A stretch of DNA of 64,000 nucleotides from Fibrobacter sp. UWB11 (GTDB lineage: Bacteria; Fibrobacterota; Fibrobacteria; Fibrobacterales; Fibrobacteraceae), in the NCBI RefSeq assembly GCF_900143015.1, contig NZ_FSRT01000001.1, positions 1,240,001 through 1,304,000 of the forward strand, in the 5' to 3' direction. A program made the position numbers and the translations under genes. Positions 8,087-16,842 of the stretch are shown piece by piece (positions within the stretch are counted from its first letter, which is position 1; each line of letters opens with the position of its first letter). The notes under the pieces are model-generated. The model was not told where the DNA came from. It did no database searches and was given only the letters and a program-made list of their open reading frames with translations.

Positions 8087-9202
8087 ATGAAAGATCCTCG
8101 CATTACGCAACTTGCAGAAAACTTAATCAACAACGCCATTGCACTTAAGGCTGGCGAAAACATTCTAATCGAAACGACCGACACACCGGACGAACTTTCG
8201 ACCGAACTTATCAAGGCTGTCGCTAAGGTTGGCGGCAATGCTTTTGTCCACAACTATAACAGCCGCGTACGTCGTGAAGTCATCCGCTCGGCTTCCGAAG
8301 AACAGATGAAACTTTCTGCCGAGCTTGCAATGAACGAAATGAAGCAGATGCAGGCTTATCTTTCTATCCGCGCAATGAACAACGCAATGGAAAATTGCGA
8401 TATCGATGACAAGAAAATGTTCGCTTACAGAACCATCACGCAAGATGTTTTGAACTACCGCGTGAACAATACGCGTTGGTGCGTACTCCGCTGGCCGAAC
8501 CCATCAATGGCGCAGGGCGCAAAGATGAGCACGGAAGCTTTCGAAGACTTTTACTTCAAAGCTTGCCTTGCGGATTATCCGAAGATGCAGCGCGCCGCAC
8601 AAGCTTTAGTAGACCTCATGAACAAAACGGACAAGGTACGTCTTGTGGCTCAAGATACCGACATCACATTCAGCATCAAGGATATCCCGGCAGTACCATG
8701 CTGCGGCAACATGAATATCCCGGATGGCGAAGTCTACACGGCACCGGTGCAGGGGAGTATCGAAGGCGTTATCCACTACAACACGCCGACACTTTACGAA
8801 GGCAAGCACTTCAGCAACATCCGCCTCGTCTTCAAGCAAGGCAAGATTGTCGAAGCCACCTGCGAAACGGGCGACAACAAGAGCCTGAACGCCATCTTCG
8901 ATACAGACGAGGGAGCTCGTTACGTGGGCGAGTTTGCTATTGGTTTTAATCCGTTTGTGCGCGCTCCGATGTGCGACATTTTGTTCGACGAAAAGATTGC
9001 AGGCTCCATCCACTTTACTCCGGGAATGAGCTACGAAGATGCCCCGAACGGAAACAAGTCTGCCATCCATTGGGATTTGGTACTTATCATGCGTCCGGAA
9101 TACGGCGGTGGCGAAATTTGGTTCGACGACAAGCTCATCCGCAAGGACGGACTTTTTGTGGTCGATGAACTTAAGTGCTTGAATCCGGAGAATTTAGGTT
9201 AA
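8087..9202 (+). CDS. M29 family metallo-aminopeptidase (AmpS/PepS-like)
   Basis: Cytoplasmic two-metal aminopeptidase removing N-terminal residues from peptides. The 371-residue length is usual. Family marks: N-terminal helical domain with LKAGENILIET, NIPDGEVYTAPV (metal-ligand region), VGEFAIGFNP, and NKSAIHWDLVLIMRPEYGG near the C-terminus with the His and Asp ligands. The start ATG has a GGGAAAAAATT leader with weak RBS. It stands alone between the TonB-like gene and an outer-membrane protein gene. Confidence 0.87.
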   Translation: MKDPRITQLAENLINNAIALKAGENILIETTDTPDELSTELIKAVAKVGGNAFVHNYNSRVRREVIRSASEEQMKLSAELAMNEMKQMQAYLSIRAMNNAMENCDIDDKKMFAYRTITQDVLNYRVNNTRWCVLRWPNPSMAQGAKMSTEAFEDFYFKACLADYPKMQRAAQALVDLMNKTDKVRLVAQDTDITFSIKDIPAVPCCGNMNIPDGEVYTAPVQGSIEGVIHYNTPTLYEGKHFSNIRLVFKQGKIVEATCETGDNKSLNAIFDTDEGARYVGEFAIGFNPFVRAPMCDILFDEKIAGSIHFTPGMSYEDAPNGNKSAIHWDLVLIMRPEYGGGEIWFDDKLIRKDGLFVVDELKCLNPENLG

Positions 9203-9210
9203 GTCGTATA

Positions 9211-9248
9211 TGTGTGATTAAAAAGATTAATTATATTTTTGTCACACA
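9211..9248. promoter_or_regulatory. Inverted repeat before the outer-membrane protein gene
   Basis: TGTGTGA and TCACACA arms are 24 bases apart and enclose an AT-rich stretch (TTATATTTTTG) that could hold a -10 element. It may be an operator; no regulator is known. Confidence 0.3.
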
Positions 9249-9278
9249 ATTCAAAAAATCTTATTACAAGGAAAGACT

Positions 9279-10517
9279 ATGAATTTTAAAACGATGTTTG
9301 GCATTGGTCTAGTCGGCTTCGGTCTCGCCTTTGCTCAAGACGGATCTTTCGATTCTACACCTGCAGCTCAGTCCATGAGCGAACAGCAGCTCCAGCAACA
9401 GGAAGAACAGGCAGCCGCTTCTGAAAGCCTGACAGCTCCAGTACCGTTTGTCGCTCCGGAAATTCCGAAGGAATCCAAGCGTTCTTCTTTTAACGCTATT
9501 CTGCACGGCAAGTCCTACAACAGAAACAGCAACATGGCTGCCGCAAACAACACGGACTTGTTGCTCAAGTACCCGAACTTGTTTGCCAACCGCAAGTTCT
9601 TCTACATTGAACCGACCAACAAGCTCGGCATTGTTTCTCTCGGTTCTTTCTTCACAGCTTTCGATATTTCTAAAGCTCCGTATGATGACACCCAGTTGGG
9701 CCGCCTCACACTCGGTTATGCCGTTCCGGGCTTTGGTTTCTATATCAGAGCCGGCCTTGGCCGTGAAAGAGTCAGCAATGATGCCGGTGTTGTCAGCAAG
9801 ACCTATGGTGGTGATGACTGGGCTGCAGCAATTGCCAAGAGCTTCTTGGGCATGAACGTTGCCGCTGATGTCGACTGGCTCACAACAAAGACTCAGACCC
9901 ATGCTGACCCGGATCTCGGTGCAGAAACAGAAGACCGTTTTGACAGTCTCACGATTAACTTGAGTTTGACAAACGCTCCGACAGCAAAGAACTTCACCTG
10001 GACACTTGGTGCAAGATTTGTCAGCTTCAACAACGAAACAGAAGTTGATGGCGAAGTCCAGAAACCGGGTGATCCGGCATCTTACTGGGACATCGCTCCG
10101 TACATCCGCGGTGGTCTTTCTGTTCTTGAAAACGAAAATGCCCGCGTCCTCATTGGCGCAGCTGCAATCGTTTCTTACAGAAACTACGATGATCCGCTGG
10201 AACTCTACACCCTTACCGCTGTTCTCCAGCCGAGCATGCTTGGTGAAGTGTTCGTAGGCGAAGAAAAGAACTTAATGTTCTACGGTGAAGTCGGTTATGA
10301 CTGGGTTGCATTCCAGTACATGAAGAACACCGATACGGACACGAACCGCATGATGGACGTGATGGATGCAGTTAACGCTTCTATCGGTTTCCGTTATCAG
10401 TACAAGGATTTCCTTGCTGTTGAAATGGGCCTTGGTCAAAAGCTCTTCACGGGCATTGGCAACTTCTTCCAGGCCGATGGCACGTTCATCGACTTCAGCG
10501 CAATGGTCCGCTTCTAA
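9279..10517 (+). CDS. Putative outer-membrane beta-barrel protein
   Basis: A 412-residue exported protein with signal peptide MNFKTMFGIGLVGFGLAFA cleaved before QDGSF. A Gln/Glu-rich segment (residues about 30-50) precedes repeated amphipathic strands such as FYIRAGLGRERVSN, LTINLSLTNAP, FTWTLGARFVSFNNE and AVEMGLGQKLFTG; the protein ends in aromatic-terminated MVRF, the usual signature of an outer-membrane barrel (C-terminal Phe). No specific family was recognised. Good RBS (AAGGAAAG). A terminator follows, so it is monocistronic. Confidence 0.72.
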   Translation: MNFKTMFGIGLVGFGLAFAQDGSFDSTPAAQSMSEQQLQQQEEQAAASESLTAPVPFVAPEIPKESKRSSFNAILHGKSYNRNSNMAAANNTDLLLKYPNLFANRKFFYIEPTNKLGIVSLGSFFTAFDISKAPYDDTQLGRLTLGYAVPGFGFYIRAGLGRERVSNDAGVVSKTYGGDDWAAAIAKSFLGMNVAADVDWLTTKTQTHADPDLGAETEDRFDSLTINLSLTNAPTAKNFTWTLGARFVSFNNETEVDGEVQKPGDPASYWDIAPYIRGGLSVLENENARVLIGAAAIVSYRNYDDPLELYTLTAVLQPSMLGEVFVGEEKNLMFYGEVGYDWVAFQYMKNTDTDTNRMMDVMDAVNASIGFRYQYKDFLAVEMGLGQKLFTGIGNFFQADGTFIDFSAMVRF

Positions 10518-10528
10518 TTGCTAGGATT

Positions 10529-10553
10529 GTCATTCCCGCCTTGAGCGGGAATC
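10529..10553. repeat. Dispersed palindromic repeat, GTCATTCCCGC subtype
   Basis: GTCATTCCCGCC, TTGA, GCGGGAATC forms a compact hairpin. Almost the same sequence is translated inside the second FISUMP gene at 24596-24622. Confidence 0.8.
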
Positions 10554-10573
10554 TCCACATAATTAAAACAAAG

Positions 10574-10606
10574 ACGCCTCCCGAATGGGTGGCGTTATTT
10601 TTTTTG
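10574..10606 (+). terminator. Terminator of the outer-membrane protein gene
   Basis: ACGCC-TCCC, GAA, TGGG-TGGCGT (one mismatch) followed by TATTTTTTTT. Confidence 0.78.
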
Positions 10607-10723
10607 TTTAGAAATAACTGGATGGGGCAAGCCCCAACCTCTTTGGCTCGGTTATATCCATGCAAGCATGGCTGCAACTCTCGCCTTCTGAGGTTGTCTT
10701 CACATTGCTTTTGATGATAATGC

Positions 10724-10758
10724 AAAAAAAGAGTCTAGCGGAAGCTAGACTCTTTTTT
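10724..10758. terminator. Bidirectional terminator behind asd
   Basis: AGAGTCTAGC, GGAA, GCTAGACTCT is a perfect 10-bp stem with a T-run on both strands. It ends the minus-strand asd transcript. Confidence 0.88.
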
Positions 10759-10796
10759 AAAGCGAGCCCCAGCCTTTGGCTGGTGTGCAATCGCAA

Positions 10797-11786
10797 TTAG
10801 AGGCGTTCTGCAATCTGGACAGCGTTGAGAGCAGCACCCTTGCGGATCTGGTCGCCAACAATCCAGATGTTCATGCCATTATCGCAAGCGAGGTCCTTGC
10901 GGATACGGCCAACGTAAACGTCGTCCGTGCCCATGAGGTTGAGCGGCATCGGGTAGACATTGTTTGCAACGTCATCGCAGAGCTGGAGGCCTTCGCCGTT
11001 CTTGATGGCGTTGCGGACTTCTTCGACAGAGAGTGCGCGTTCCGTTTCGAAGCTGATGGCTTCGGAATGGCAGCGGAGTGCGGAAACGCGGACGCAGGTT
11101 GCAGCGCAGCGGACGTCGCTGTGCATGATCTTGCGCGTTTCGTTGAACATCTTCATTTCTTCCTTCGTGTAGCCGTTGTCGGTGAACACGTCGATGTGCG
11201 GAATGAGGTTGTATGCGAGCTGGTGGGCGAACTTCTTCACGGTGACCGGCTTGCCTTCGACGATTTCCTGGTACTGCTGCTTGAGTTCGGCCATACCCGT
11301 TGCACCGGCACCGCTTGCGCTCTGGTAGGTAGCGACGTGGATGCGGGTAATCTTGCTCAAGTCATTGATTGGCTTCAAAGCGACAACCATCATGATGGTC
11401 GTGCAGTTCGGGTTAGCGATGATGCCCTTGTGGAGCTTGATGTCTTCCGGGTTCACTTCCGGGACAACGAGCGGGACGTTCGGGTCCATGCGGAAGAAGC
11501 TTGTGTTGTCGACGACGACAGCGCCTGCGTCAACAGCAATCGGAGCGAATTCCTTGGAAACGCTTGCGCCTGCAGAAGAGAGCACGAGGTCAACGTTCTT
11601 GAATGCGTCCTTGCAAGTCAATTCGACTTTGAGCTTTTCGCCCTTGAATTCATATTCACGGCCGACGCTGCGTTCGGAGGCGAGAAGCTTCAAGTTCTGA
11701 AGCGGAAAGTTACGTTGTTCAAGAATCTTGAGGAGTTCCTGACCTACTGCGCCAGTGGCGCCCATGATCGCTACGTTACGAATCAT
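10797..11786 (-). CDS. asd: Aspartate-semialdehyde dehydrogenase
   Basis: Reduces L-aspartyl-4-phosphate to the semialdehyde with NADPH, the branch point to lysine, diaminopimelate, threonine and methionine. The 329-residue protein has the nucleotide loop GATGAVG at 9-15, catalytic Cys128 in IANPNCTTI, and SASGAGATGMAEL shortly after, as in the bacterial enzyme. The overlapping plus-strand frame is a shadow. Its start lies 20 bases beyond the stop of the membrane protein gene upstream on the same strand, so the two (with ssb) may be cotranscribed. Confidence 0.95.
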   Translation of the reverse strand: MIRNVAIMGATGAVGQELLKILEQRNFPLQNLKLLASERSVGREYEFKGEKLKVELTCKDAFKNVDLVLSSAGASVSKEFAPIAVDAGAVVVDNTSFFRMDPNVPLVVPEVNPEDIKLHKGIIANPNCTTIMMVVALKPINDLSKITRIHVATYQSASGAGATGMAELKQQYQEIVEGKPVTVKKFAHQLAYNLIPHIDVFTDNGYTKEEMKMFNETRKIMHSDVRCAATCVRVSALRCHSEAISFETERALSVEEVRNAIKNGEGLQLCDDVANNVYPMPLNLMGTDDVYVGRIRKDLACDNGMNIWIVGDQIRKGAALNAVQIAERL

Positions 11787-11806
11787 AGATTTAACCTTTG
11801 TTTTTC

Positions 11807-12763
11807 TTATTGTTGAGGTTGATTGTTCGTTTTTAAAATTTGAATGGTCTTGTTAAACTTGTCGATATGTCTTTTCGCTATCACCGTCAAGTCGCGGGCC
11901 TGCGTGTATTTTTTCGAAGCTTCCTCCGGATCTTCGAGGAGGCAATAGGAATACATAGCATGTGCGGCACTACGAATTGTTTCTGCAGCCTGAACCAGTT
12001 CAGTATGAGCTTCACGAGCTTCAAGCGGATGGAAAATTCCAATAGCCTTGCGGTTCAATGATGTAGCCTTATTATTGATTGCAAGCGCTTGCTGGCTACG
12101 CTTTTCGCGTTCCATTTCGGATGCATTAGGTTCCATCGGTTCGAACGAATTCACAGAATGAATGATATCGAACATCTTGTCGATAATGGATTCCGCCTTG
12201 TCTGCATAAGTATCAAGACGATCCATCACTTCAGGATTGATTTCAATATCATCATCGTCGGCATCCGAATGCCTGTTGACCTTTTGTGTGACAGCAGTAT
12301 CATTCCTTTGATTCTTGTGTTCGTTGTACGCATTATCAAAAGACGAAATGTAATCCTCGTACTTTTTGTTATGCGTAACAAGTTCAGTCGGAGAATAAGA
12401 TGATGTGAGAACCAAGGTCGGACGTTCAAAGCACGCCGTTCCGATACAGCCTGTCAGCATGCACATCGAGAAGAACAAGAACTGAGCACGGGTAGACCAT
12501 TCTTCGGTTTGCACCATGCAAAGAATACTGAACAGAAAAAGCAAAAAGAACGACAGCAAAATACCACCTTCGACATTTTGGACGATGATGGTATTTTTCA
12601 CGAAATAGAACAAGCAGTCTATTACAATCGTCAGAGTCGAAAGAATAGCTCCGACGACTTTCGTATTACGCCCAAAAGTCGTTGTCGTTGCGAATAGCGT
12701 TACAAACGATATTCCTAGCGGCAACACATAGATAAGCGTTAATTCTGCAATTCCCTGATTCAT
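11807..12763 (-). CDS. Hypothetical membrane protein with C-terminal coiled coil
   Basis: A 318-residue protein of unknown function. Three to four hydrophobic segments fill residues about 8-120 (LIYVLPLGISFVTLFA, VVGAILSTLTIVIDCLFYFV, GILLSFFLLFLFSILCMV, FLFFSMCMLTGCIGTA); the rest is hydrophilic, acidic and helical (HSDADDDDIEINPEVMDRL, then long Ala/Glu/Lys helices to the end), likely cytoplasmic. It lies between ssb (14-base gap) and asd (20-base gap) on the same strand. No family was recognised. Confidence 0.7.
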   Translation of the reverse strand: MNQGIAELTLIYVLPLGISFVTLFATTTTFGRNTKVVGAILSTLTIVIDCLFYFVKNTIIVQNVEGGILLSFFLLFLFSILCMVQTEEWSTRAQFLFFSMCMLTGCIGTACFERPTLVLTSSYSPTELVTHNKKYEDYISSFDNAYNEHKNQRNDTAVTQKVNRHSDADDDDIEINPEVMDRLDTYADKAESIIDKMFDIIHSVNSFEPMEPNASEMEREKRSQQALAINNKATSLNRKAIGIFHPLEAREAHTELVQAAETIRSAAHAMYSYCLLEDPEEASKKYTQARDLTVIAKRHIDKFNKTIQILKTNNQPQQ

Positions 12764-12777
12764 TCAGAAGTCTTGAT

Positions 12778-13257
12778 TTAGAACGGAAGATCGACGTCTT
12801 CTTCGGCCATGCCAGCATCATAAGCAGGAGCGCTATTCTGCTGCATTCCGTTAAAGCTGTTCTGCTGGAAGCTGTTAGCCTGGCTAAAACCACCTGCACC
12901 GGGTGCGCCACCCTGGCCACGCGGTGTGAGGAGCTGGAAAGTGTCCATATTGATTTCAGTTACATAACGCTTCTGGCCACTAGTCTGGTCGGTCCAGCTA
13001 CGGTTGGTGAGGGAACCTTCCACATAAAGGCTCATGCCCTTGCGAATGCCAAGCTGTTCAACGATATCTGCTATTTTGCCCCAGCCAATAATGTTGTGCC
13101 AATCAGTCTGTTCTTTCTGTTCGCCATTGTTATCGCGATAGCGGCGAGAAGTTGCAAGAGAAAAAGAAACACGCTTACGACCACCATTAGGATTGACACG
13201 AACTTCCGGATCCTTGCCAATATTACCGATGAGCATAACCTTATTCAAATAAGCCAT
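12778..13257 (-). CDS. ssb: Single-stranded DNA-binding protein
   Basis: Binds ssDNA in replication, recombination and repair. The 159-residue protein opens with MAYLNKVMLIGNIGKDPEVR, the standard SSB OB-fold start, followed by SFSLATSRRYRDNNGEQKEQTDWHN and YVEGSLTNRSW strands. A Gly/Gln/Asn-rich flexible tail leads to the acidic tip EEDVDLPF, the protein-interaction end of bacterial SSBs. A TTGACA/TGTCAA palindrome at 13314-13331 lies upstream in its probable promoter region. Confidence 0.96.
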   Translation of the reverse strand: MAYLNKVMLIGNIGKDPEVRVNPNGGRKRVSFSLATSRRYRDNNGEQKEQTDWHNIIGWGKIADIVEQLGIRKGMSLYVEGSLTNRSWTDQTSGQKRYVTEINMDTFQLLTPRGQGGAPGAGGFSQANSFQQNSFNGMQQNSAPAYDAGMAEEDVDLPF

Positions 13258-13313
13258 ATTATTATCCTATTTTAATTTTTTGAATTTTCGCAATCAAAAA
13301 TACAAAAAGAATC

Positions 13314-13331
13314 TTGACAGTTTTATGTCAA
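13314..13331. promoter_or_regulatory. TTGACA-N6-TGTCAA palindrome upstream of ssb
   Basis: A perfect 6-bp inverted repeat with a GTTTTA spacer, about 57 bases before the ssb start. Each arm also reads as a -35 box, so it may be a promoter element, an operator, or both. It does not match the LexA site I recall for Fibrobacter. Confidence 0.35.
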
Positions 13332-13377
13332 AAAACAAAAAAAATGGCGAAATTCCATTCATTTTTGTGGATTTAAC

Positions 13378-13405
13378 AAAAAACCATGTGGTATAAACCA
13401 CATGG
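13378..13405 (-). terminator. Terminator of the lichenase gene
   Basis: CCATGTGGT and ACCACATGG arms form a perfect 9-bp stem with a short AT loop; on the minus strand it is followed by a T-run. It lies about 40 bases after the lichenase stop. Confidence 0.85.
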
Positions 13406-13445
13406 CCTTTGCGATAAAGAGAATTATAAAGAGAAACAGCCACAA

Positions 13446-14492
13446 TTAGTATTCAAAGTTCACGCGATAACGCTTGTGTCCGTTCGGGGATACCTTAGCA
13501 CCCTTAGCGTTCACGAGGCTGCGACGATCCTTGGAGACCGTAGGAGTGGTGCGGATTCCGTGAATGGCGTTCGTTGCGCTAGAAGAACTCGGCGGAACAA
13601 CTTGGCTGCTAGAGGAAGCAACGCTGCTCGAAGAAACCGGTGCGCTAGAGGAACTTGCCGGAGTGCTGCTGGAAGATTTCGGAGCGGGTTCATCGTCTTT
13701 CGGAACTTGACCGTTGAAGCTTTCCTGACCTTTGCGGGTGAGGGCGAGAATCAACATGCCGTCTCTGGAATAAATATTCTTGTCGGTGAGGTCCACACGG
13801 TTGCCATCGAAAGTCCAGTCACCCTTGCCCCAGCGGGAGCCATCGAACGTGTCGAAATTGTCGGTCCAGTCGAGCGTAAAGTCGCTGCCGCCTTCGCCCT
13901 GGCCCGGAGTGTACTTGTAAACCTTCACCCAGTTGATGAACTGGAAAAGCGGAAGCTTGGATTCGTCGAATTGGCCTACCCAAGCCGCACTTTCAGACGA
14001 CCAAAGGTTAAAACGGAGTCCCTGTGTTCCCGTGAGGTTGGAAACCTGGCCGCCTTCCGTCTTGCGGACTTCCTTGCCGTCGACAGTCCAACGGACGTAA
14101 TTCGGAGTCCATTCGAGAGCGTAGGTGTGGAATGCCTGATCGGCGGCGGGGCTAACAGCATGGTGCTTTTCGCTTGTTATCTGAGAGCCAGCCTTACCGG
14201 TAATGATATTGGATTGGAAACTGCCCGGATTCTTGCCAAGAACTTCAATATCGACTTCAACCCACGGCCTTCCATCAGCGATTTCGGAACCGTTCTGGTA
14301 AAGGAACATAGAGCTCACGGTTCCAGAAGCAGCGGCCATTTTCATACGGGCTTCAAACTTACCGTATTGAACTTCCTCTAACGTGTAGAGTTCGGCTCCG
14401 CTAAAATCCTTTGCGCTAACATGGGTCGTAAGAGCAGCCGCGGCTGCTGCTACGGCGAGAGCGCTCTTGACTGCAGTTTTCTTAATATTCAT
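13446..14492 (-). CDS. Endo-1,3-1,4-beta-D-glucanase (lichenase), GH16, circularly permuted
   Basis: Secreted enzyme that cuts beta-1,4 bonds next to beta-1,3 bonds in barley glucan and lichenan. The 348-residue protein has signal peptide MNIKKTAVKSALAVAAAAAA with cleavage near VSA-KDF, then the GH16 core whose active-site strand WVEVDIEVLG (Glu79, Asp81, Glu83 of the precursor) comes near the N-terminus, before the FTLDWTDNFDTFDGSRW segment that begins the Bacillus enzymes: the natural circular permutation known for the F. succinogenes enzyme. After residue about 270 come Pro-x-Ser-Ser-Ser-Ser linker repeats and a basic tail (KRYRVNFEY). Compared with the sequence I recall for that enzyme it differs at scattered positions and in linker repeats. 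Monocistronic. Confidence 0.96.
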   Translation of the reverse strand: MNIKKTAVKSALAVAAAAAALTTHVSAKDFSGAELYTLEEVQYGKFEARMKMAAASGTVSSMFLYQNGSEIADGRPWVEVDIEVLGKNPGSFQSNIITGKAGSQITSEKHHAVSPAADQAFHTYALEWTPNYVRWTVDGKEVRKTEGGQVSNLTGTQGLRFNLWSSESAAWVGQFDESKLPLFQFINWVKVYKYTPGQGEGGSDFTLDWTDNFDTFDGSRWGKGDWTFDGNRVDLTDKNIYSRDGMLILALTRKGQESFNGQVPKDDEPAPKSSSSTPASSSSAPVSSSSVASSSSQVVPPSSSSATNAIHGIRTTPTVSKDRRSLVNAKGAKVSPNGHKRYRVNFEY

Positions 14493-14727
14493 TATTCCTC
14501 CAAAGAGAATTCAGTAAAAACATCCCATGCACTGACCAAATCATCCTATCTCACTGGTCAAAAAATAAGTTAGTTTAGATGTTCAACCAACGTTTCTAAA
14601 TGATTTAATAAAGAAATTCGTATCAACCGTATCAGTTTTTATGTAAATACTTTTTTAGATAATACGTTATATTGTATTGAACATACAGCAATGATTATAT
14701 TTTTTAGTGTCATAAACGGAGGTGCAA

Positions 14728-15309
14728 ATGAAAGTTATCTTGTTTAACGGCAGCCGTCGCGAAAATGGCTGCACTTATACCGCACTCAACATTGTCGCCA
14801 ATGAACTGAAGACCGCAGGGATTGAAACGAAAATCGTTTTTGTCGGTGGGCGAGTGCTCAATGGCGAAGTCAATGAAGTTGTTCATGAAGCCAAGGAACT
14901 TTTGGAATCGGCGGACGGCGTCGTTTACGGCTCTCCGGTTTATTATGCTTCTCCGAGTGGCGAAATGTTGATGTTCCTCGACCGCCTTTACGGTGTTGCC
15001 GAGGCAAATCTTTTGTTCAAGCCGGCTGCAAATGTGGTTTCGGCTCGCCGCGCAGGCACAACGGCTTCTCTTGATGTGCTCAACAAGTATCCGACTTACG
15101 CTCAGCAGCCTTTGGTAACTTCGCGCTACTGGAACATGGTTCACGGTTCAAAGCCAGAAGATGTGCTGAAAGATGAAGAAGGCGTGCAAATCATGAAGGA
15201 ACTTGGCCGCAATATGGCGTGGCTCCTCAAGAGCATCGATGCAGGCAAGCAGGCTGGCGTGACACAGCCAAGCGCCAAGCAGAAAGTCTACACCAATTTC
15301 ATTCGATAA
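14728..15309 (+). CDS. NAD(P)H-dependent FMN reductase / flavodoxin-fold protein
   Basis: A 193-residue flavodoxin-like fold protein. MKVILFNGSRRENGCTYTAL gives the first strand and the phosphate loop (GSRRxxGxT), YGSPVYYASPSGEML the second FMN-contact loop, and SARRAGTTASLDVLN the third, as in NADPH-dependent FMN reductases and iron-sulfur flavoproteins; the extra Cys cluster of the latter is not evident. The frame is open from a GTG at 14722, but that GTG lies in the GGAGGTG RBS, so ATG 14728 is the start. Substrate unknown. Confidence 0.83.
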   Translation: MKVILFNGSRRENGCTYTALNIVANELKTAGIETKIVFVGGRVLNGEVNEVVHEAKELLESADGVVYGSPVYYASPSGEMLMFLDRLYGVAEANLLFKPAANVVSARRAGTTASLDVLNKYPTYAQQPLVTSRYWNMVHGSKPEDVLKDEEGVQIMKELGRNMAWLLKSIDAGKQAGVTQPSAKQKVYTNFIR

Positions 15310-15327
15310 TTTTATCGGATTGATTTT

Positions 15328-15466
15328 TTCGAGATGCAGCCGAGATTTACAGTTCTTTTCCGAGATGTCGCGCTGATTCGAGATGCCGCTGGTGAATGCC
15401 GCGCGGCACGTTTAATTACGAGACGCCCCGCAGTTTCAAGATACCACGCAGTTTCGAGAAGTCGCG
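15328..15466 (+). repeat. Six-copy degenerate repeat before bioA
   Basis: Six copies of a 13-14 base motif close to TTCGAGATGCCGCG begin at 15328, 15359, 15377, 15417, 15434 and 15453. Spacing alternates between about 17-19 and 31-40 bases. Two longer similar blocks follow copies (GGTGAATGCCGCGCGGCACG and GGTAAATGCGCGTGACACGG). The array lies in the bioA leader; function unknown. Confidence 0.6.
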
Positions 15467-15524
15467 TGGGAGTGCCATTGGTAAATGCGCGTGACACGGC
15501 ACAATTTTCTATATTGCGCTTCAA

Positions 15525-16835
15525 ATGAATACGCTATTGAATTTCGACAGCGAGCATTTGTGGCACCCGTATGCTGCGCTGAAAAACACTCCCGCAAGAT
15601 TCCTTGCAAAGTCGGCTCATGGAACGACGATTGAAACAGCCGACGGATTGAAACTGATTGATGCCGTATCGAGCTGGTGGTGCATGGCTCACGGGCATAA
15701 CGCTCCTGAAATTGTTGAAGCGATTCGCAAGCAAAGCGAAAAGATGTGCCACGTGATGTTCGGCGGTTTTACGCACGAGCCTGCAATTGAACTGGGCGAA
15801 AAGTTGGTGAACTTCTTGCCCGAAGGCTTGAACAAGATTTTCTTTGCTGATTCAGGAAGCATCGCCGTGGAATGCGCCGCCAAGATGGCGGTGCAGTACC
15901 AGCATTCGCTCTCCCGCCCGGAGCGCTGTAAGTTGGTCGCCTTGAAGGGCGGCTACCACGGCGATACGGCAGGCGCAATGGCTTTGAGCGATCCAGACGG
16001 CATGCATGTGCTTTTCCGCGGAATCATGCCGCACCATTACTTTGCAGAACGCCCGAATTGCCGTTTTGATAGCGCTTGGGACGATAGCGATTTTGCATCG
16101 ATGGAACGCGTTGTCGAAGAACATAAAGATGAAATTGCGGCGGTCATTTGCGAGCCAGTTTTCCAGGGCGGAAATGGCATGTGGCTTTACAATGCGGGTT
16201 ACCTCAAGCGCCTCCGTGAACTTTGCGACCGCTATGGCATCTTGCTTATCTTGGATGAAATCGCTTCGGGATTTTACCGCACGGGCCCGCGATTTGCGAT
16301 GATTCATGCTGGTATAAAGCCGGACATTATGTGCATCGGCAAGGCGCTTACGGGCGGTAGCATTACGATGGCGGCCTGCGTTGCTTCGGAGAAGGTCGCC
16401 GATACAATTACAAATAGCAAAATCCCTGCATTTATGCATGGCCCGACATACATGGCAAACCCGCTTGCGTGTGCGGCTGGGATTGCTTCGCTTTCGCTGT
16501 TTGAAAGTCGCGATTATGCATCAAGCGTGGCGCGTATTGAAAAGCGCTTGAAAGCGAATTTGGAACCGCTCCGTTCGCTCGAAAATGCAGCGGATGTACG
16601 TGTGCTTGGTGCAATTGGCGTTTTGGAACTCAAAGCAAAGCCGTCATCAGACGATATTTTGCGCGTAATTCGCGAAACTGGCGTGTGGTTACGTCCATTC
16701 TGCAATTACGTCTATACGATGCCACCGTTTATCACGAGCGATGCAGAAGTAGACCGCATTTGCGAAGCGATTAAGATGATTGGCGAATGCGAACCTGCGC
16801 CAATTGTGGATGGCGAAGACGAATTTCACGAATAA
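15525..16835 (+). CDS. bioA: Adenosylmethionine--8-amino-7-oxononanoate transaminase
   Basis: PLP enzyme that converts KAPA to DAPA using S-adenosylmethionine as amino donor. The 436-residue protein shows the BioA-type start LWHPYAALKNTP, SSWWCMAHGH, the LDEIASGF segment with the PLP-nitrogen Asp (243-250), and CIGKALTGGS with PLP-Lys273. An ATG at 15525 opens the frame directly after the AT-rich stretch TTTTCTATATTGCGC; no strong RBS. It is the first of the biotin genes here; bioW, bioF and bioD follow after a convergent diguanylate cyclase gene. Confidence 0.95.
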   Translation: MNTLLNFDSEHLWHPYAALKNTPARFLAKSAHGTTIETADGLKLIDAVSSWWCMAHGHNAPEIVEAIRKQSEKMCHVMFGGFTHEPAIELGEKLVNFLPEGLNKIFFADSGSIAVECAAKMAVQYQHSLSRPERCKLVALKGGYHGDTAGAMALSDPDGMHVLFRGIMPHHYFAERPNCRFDSAWDDSDFASMERVVEEHKDEIAAVICEPVFQGGNGMWLYNAGYLKRLRELCDRYGILLILDEIASGFYRTGPRFAMIHAGIKPDIMCIGKALTGGSITMAACVASEKVADTITNSKIPAFMHGPTYMANPLACAAGIASLSLFESRDYASSVARIEKRLKANLEPLRSLENAADVRVLGAIGVLELKAKPSSDDILRVIRETGVWLRPFCNYVYTMPPFITSDAEVDRICEAIKMIGECEPAPIVDGEDEFHE

Positions 16836-16842
16836 ATACAAC

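Noticed and set aside
10776-11816. 346-codon open frame opposite asd
   Set aside because: Covers asd exactly in antisense; the asd active-site motifs are intact.
13386-14381. 331-codon open frame opposite the lichenase
   Set aside because: The lichenase is unmistakable on the minus strand; the other frame starts in its terminator.
15334-15528. 64-codon frame across the six-copy repeat before bioA
   Set aside because: It is Arg-rich translation of the repeat units without RBS and overlaps the bioA start.
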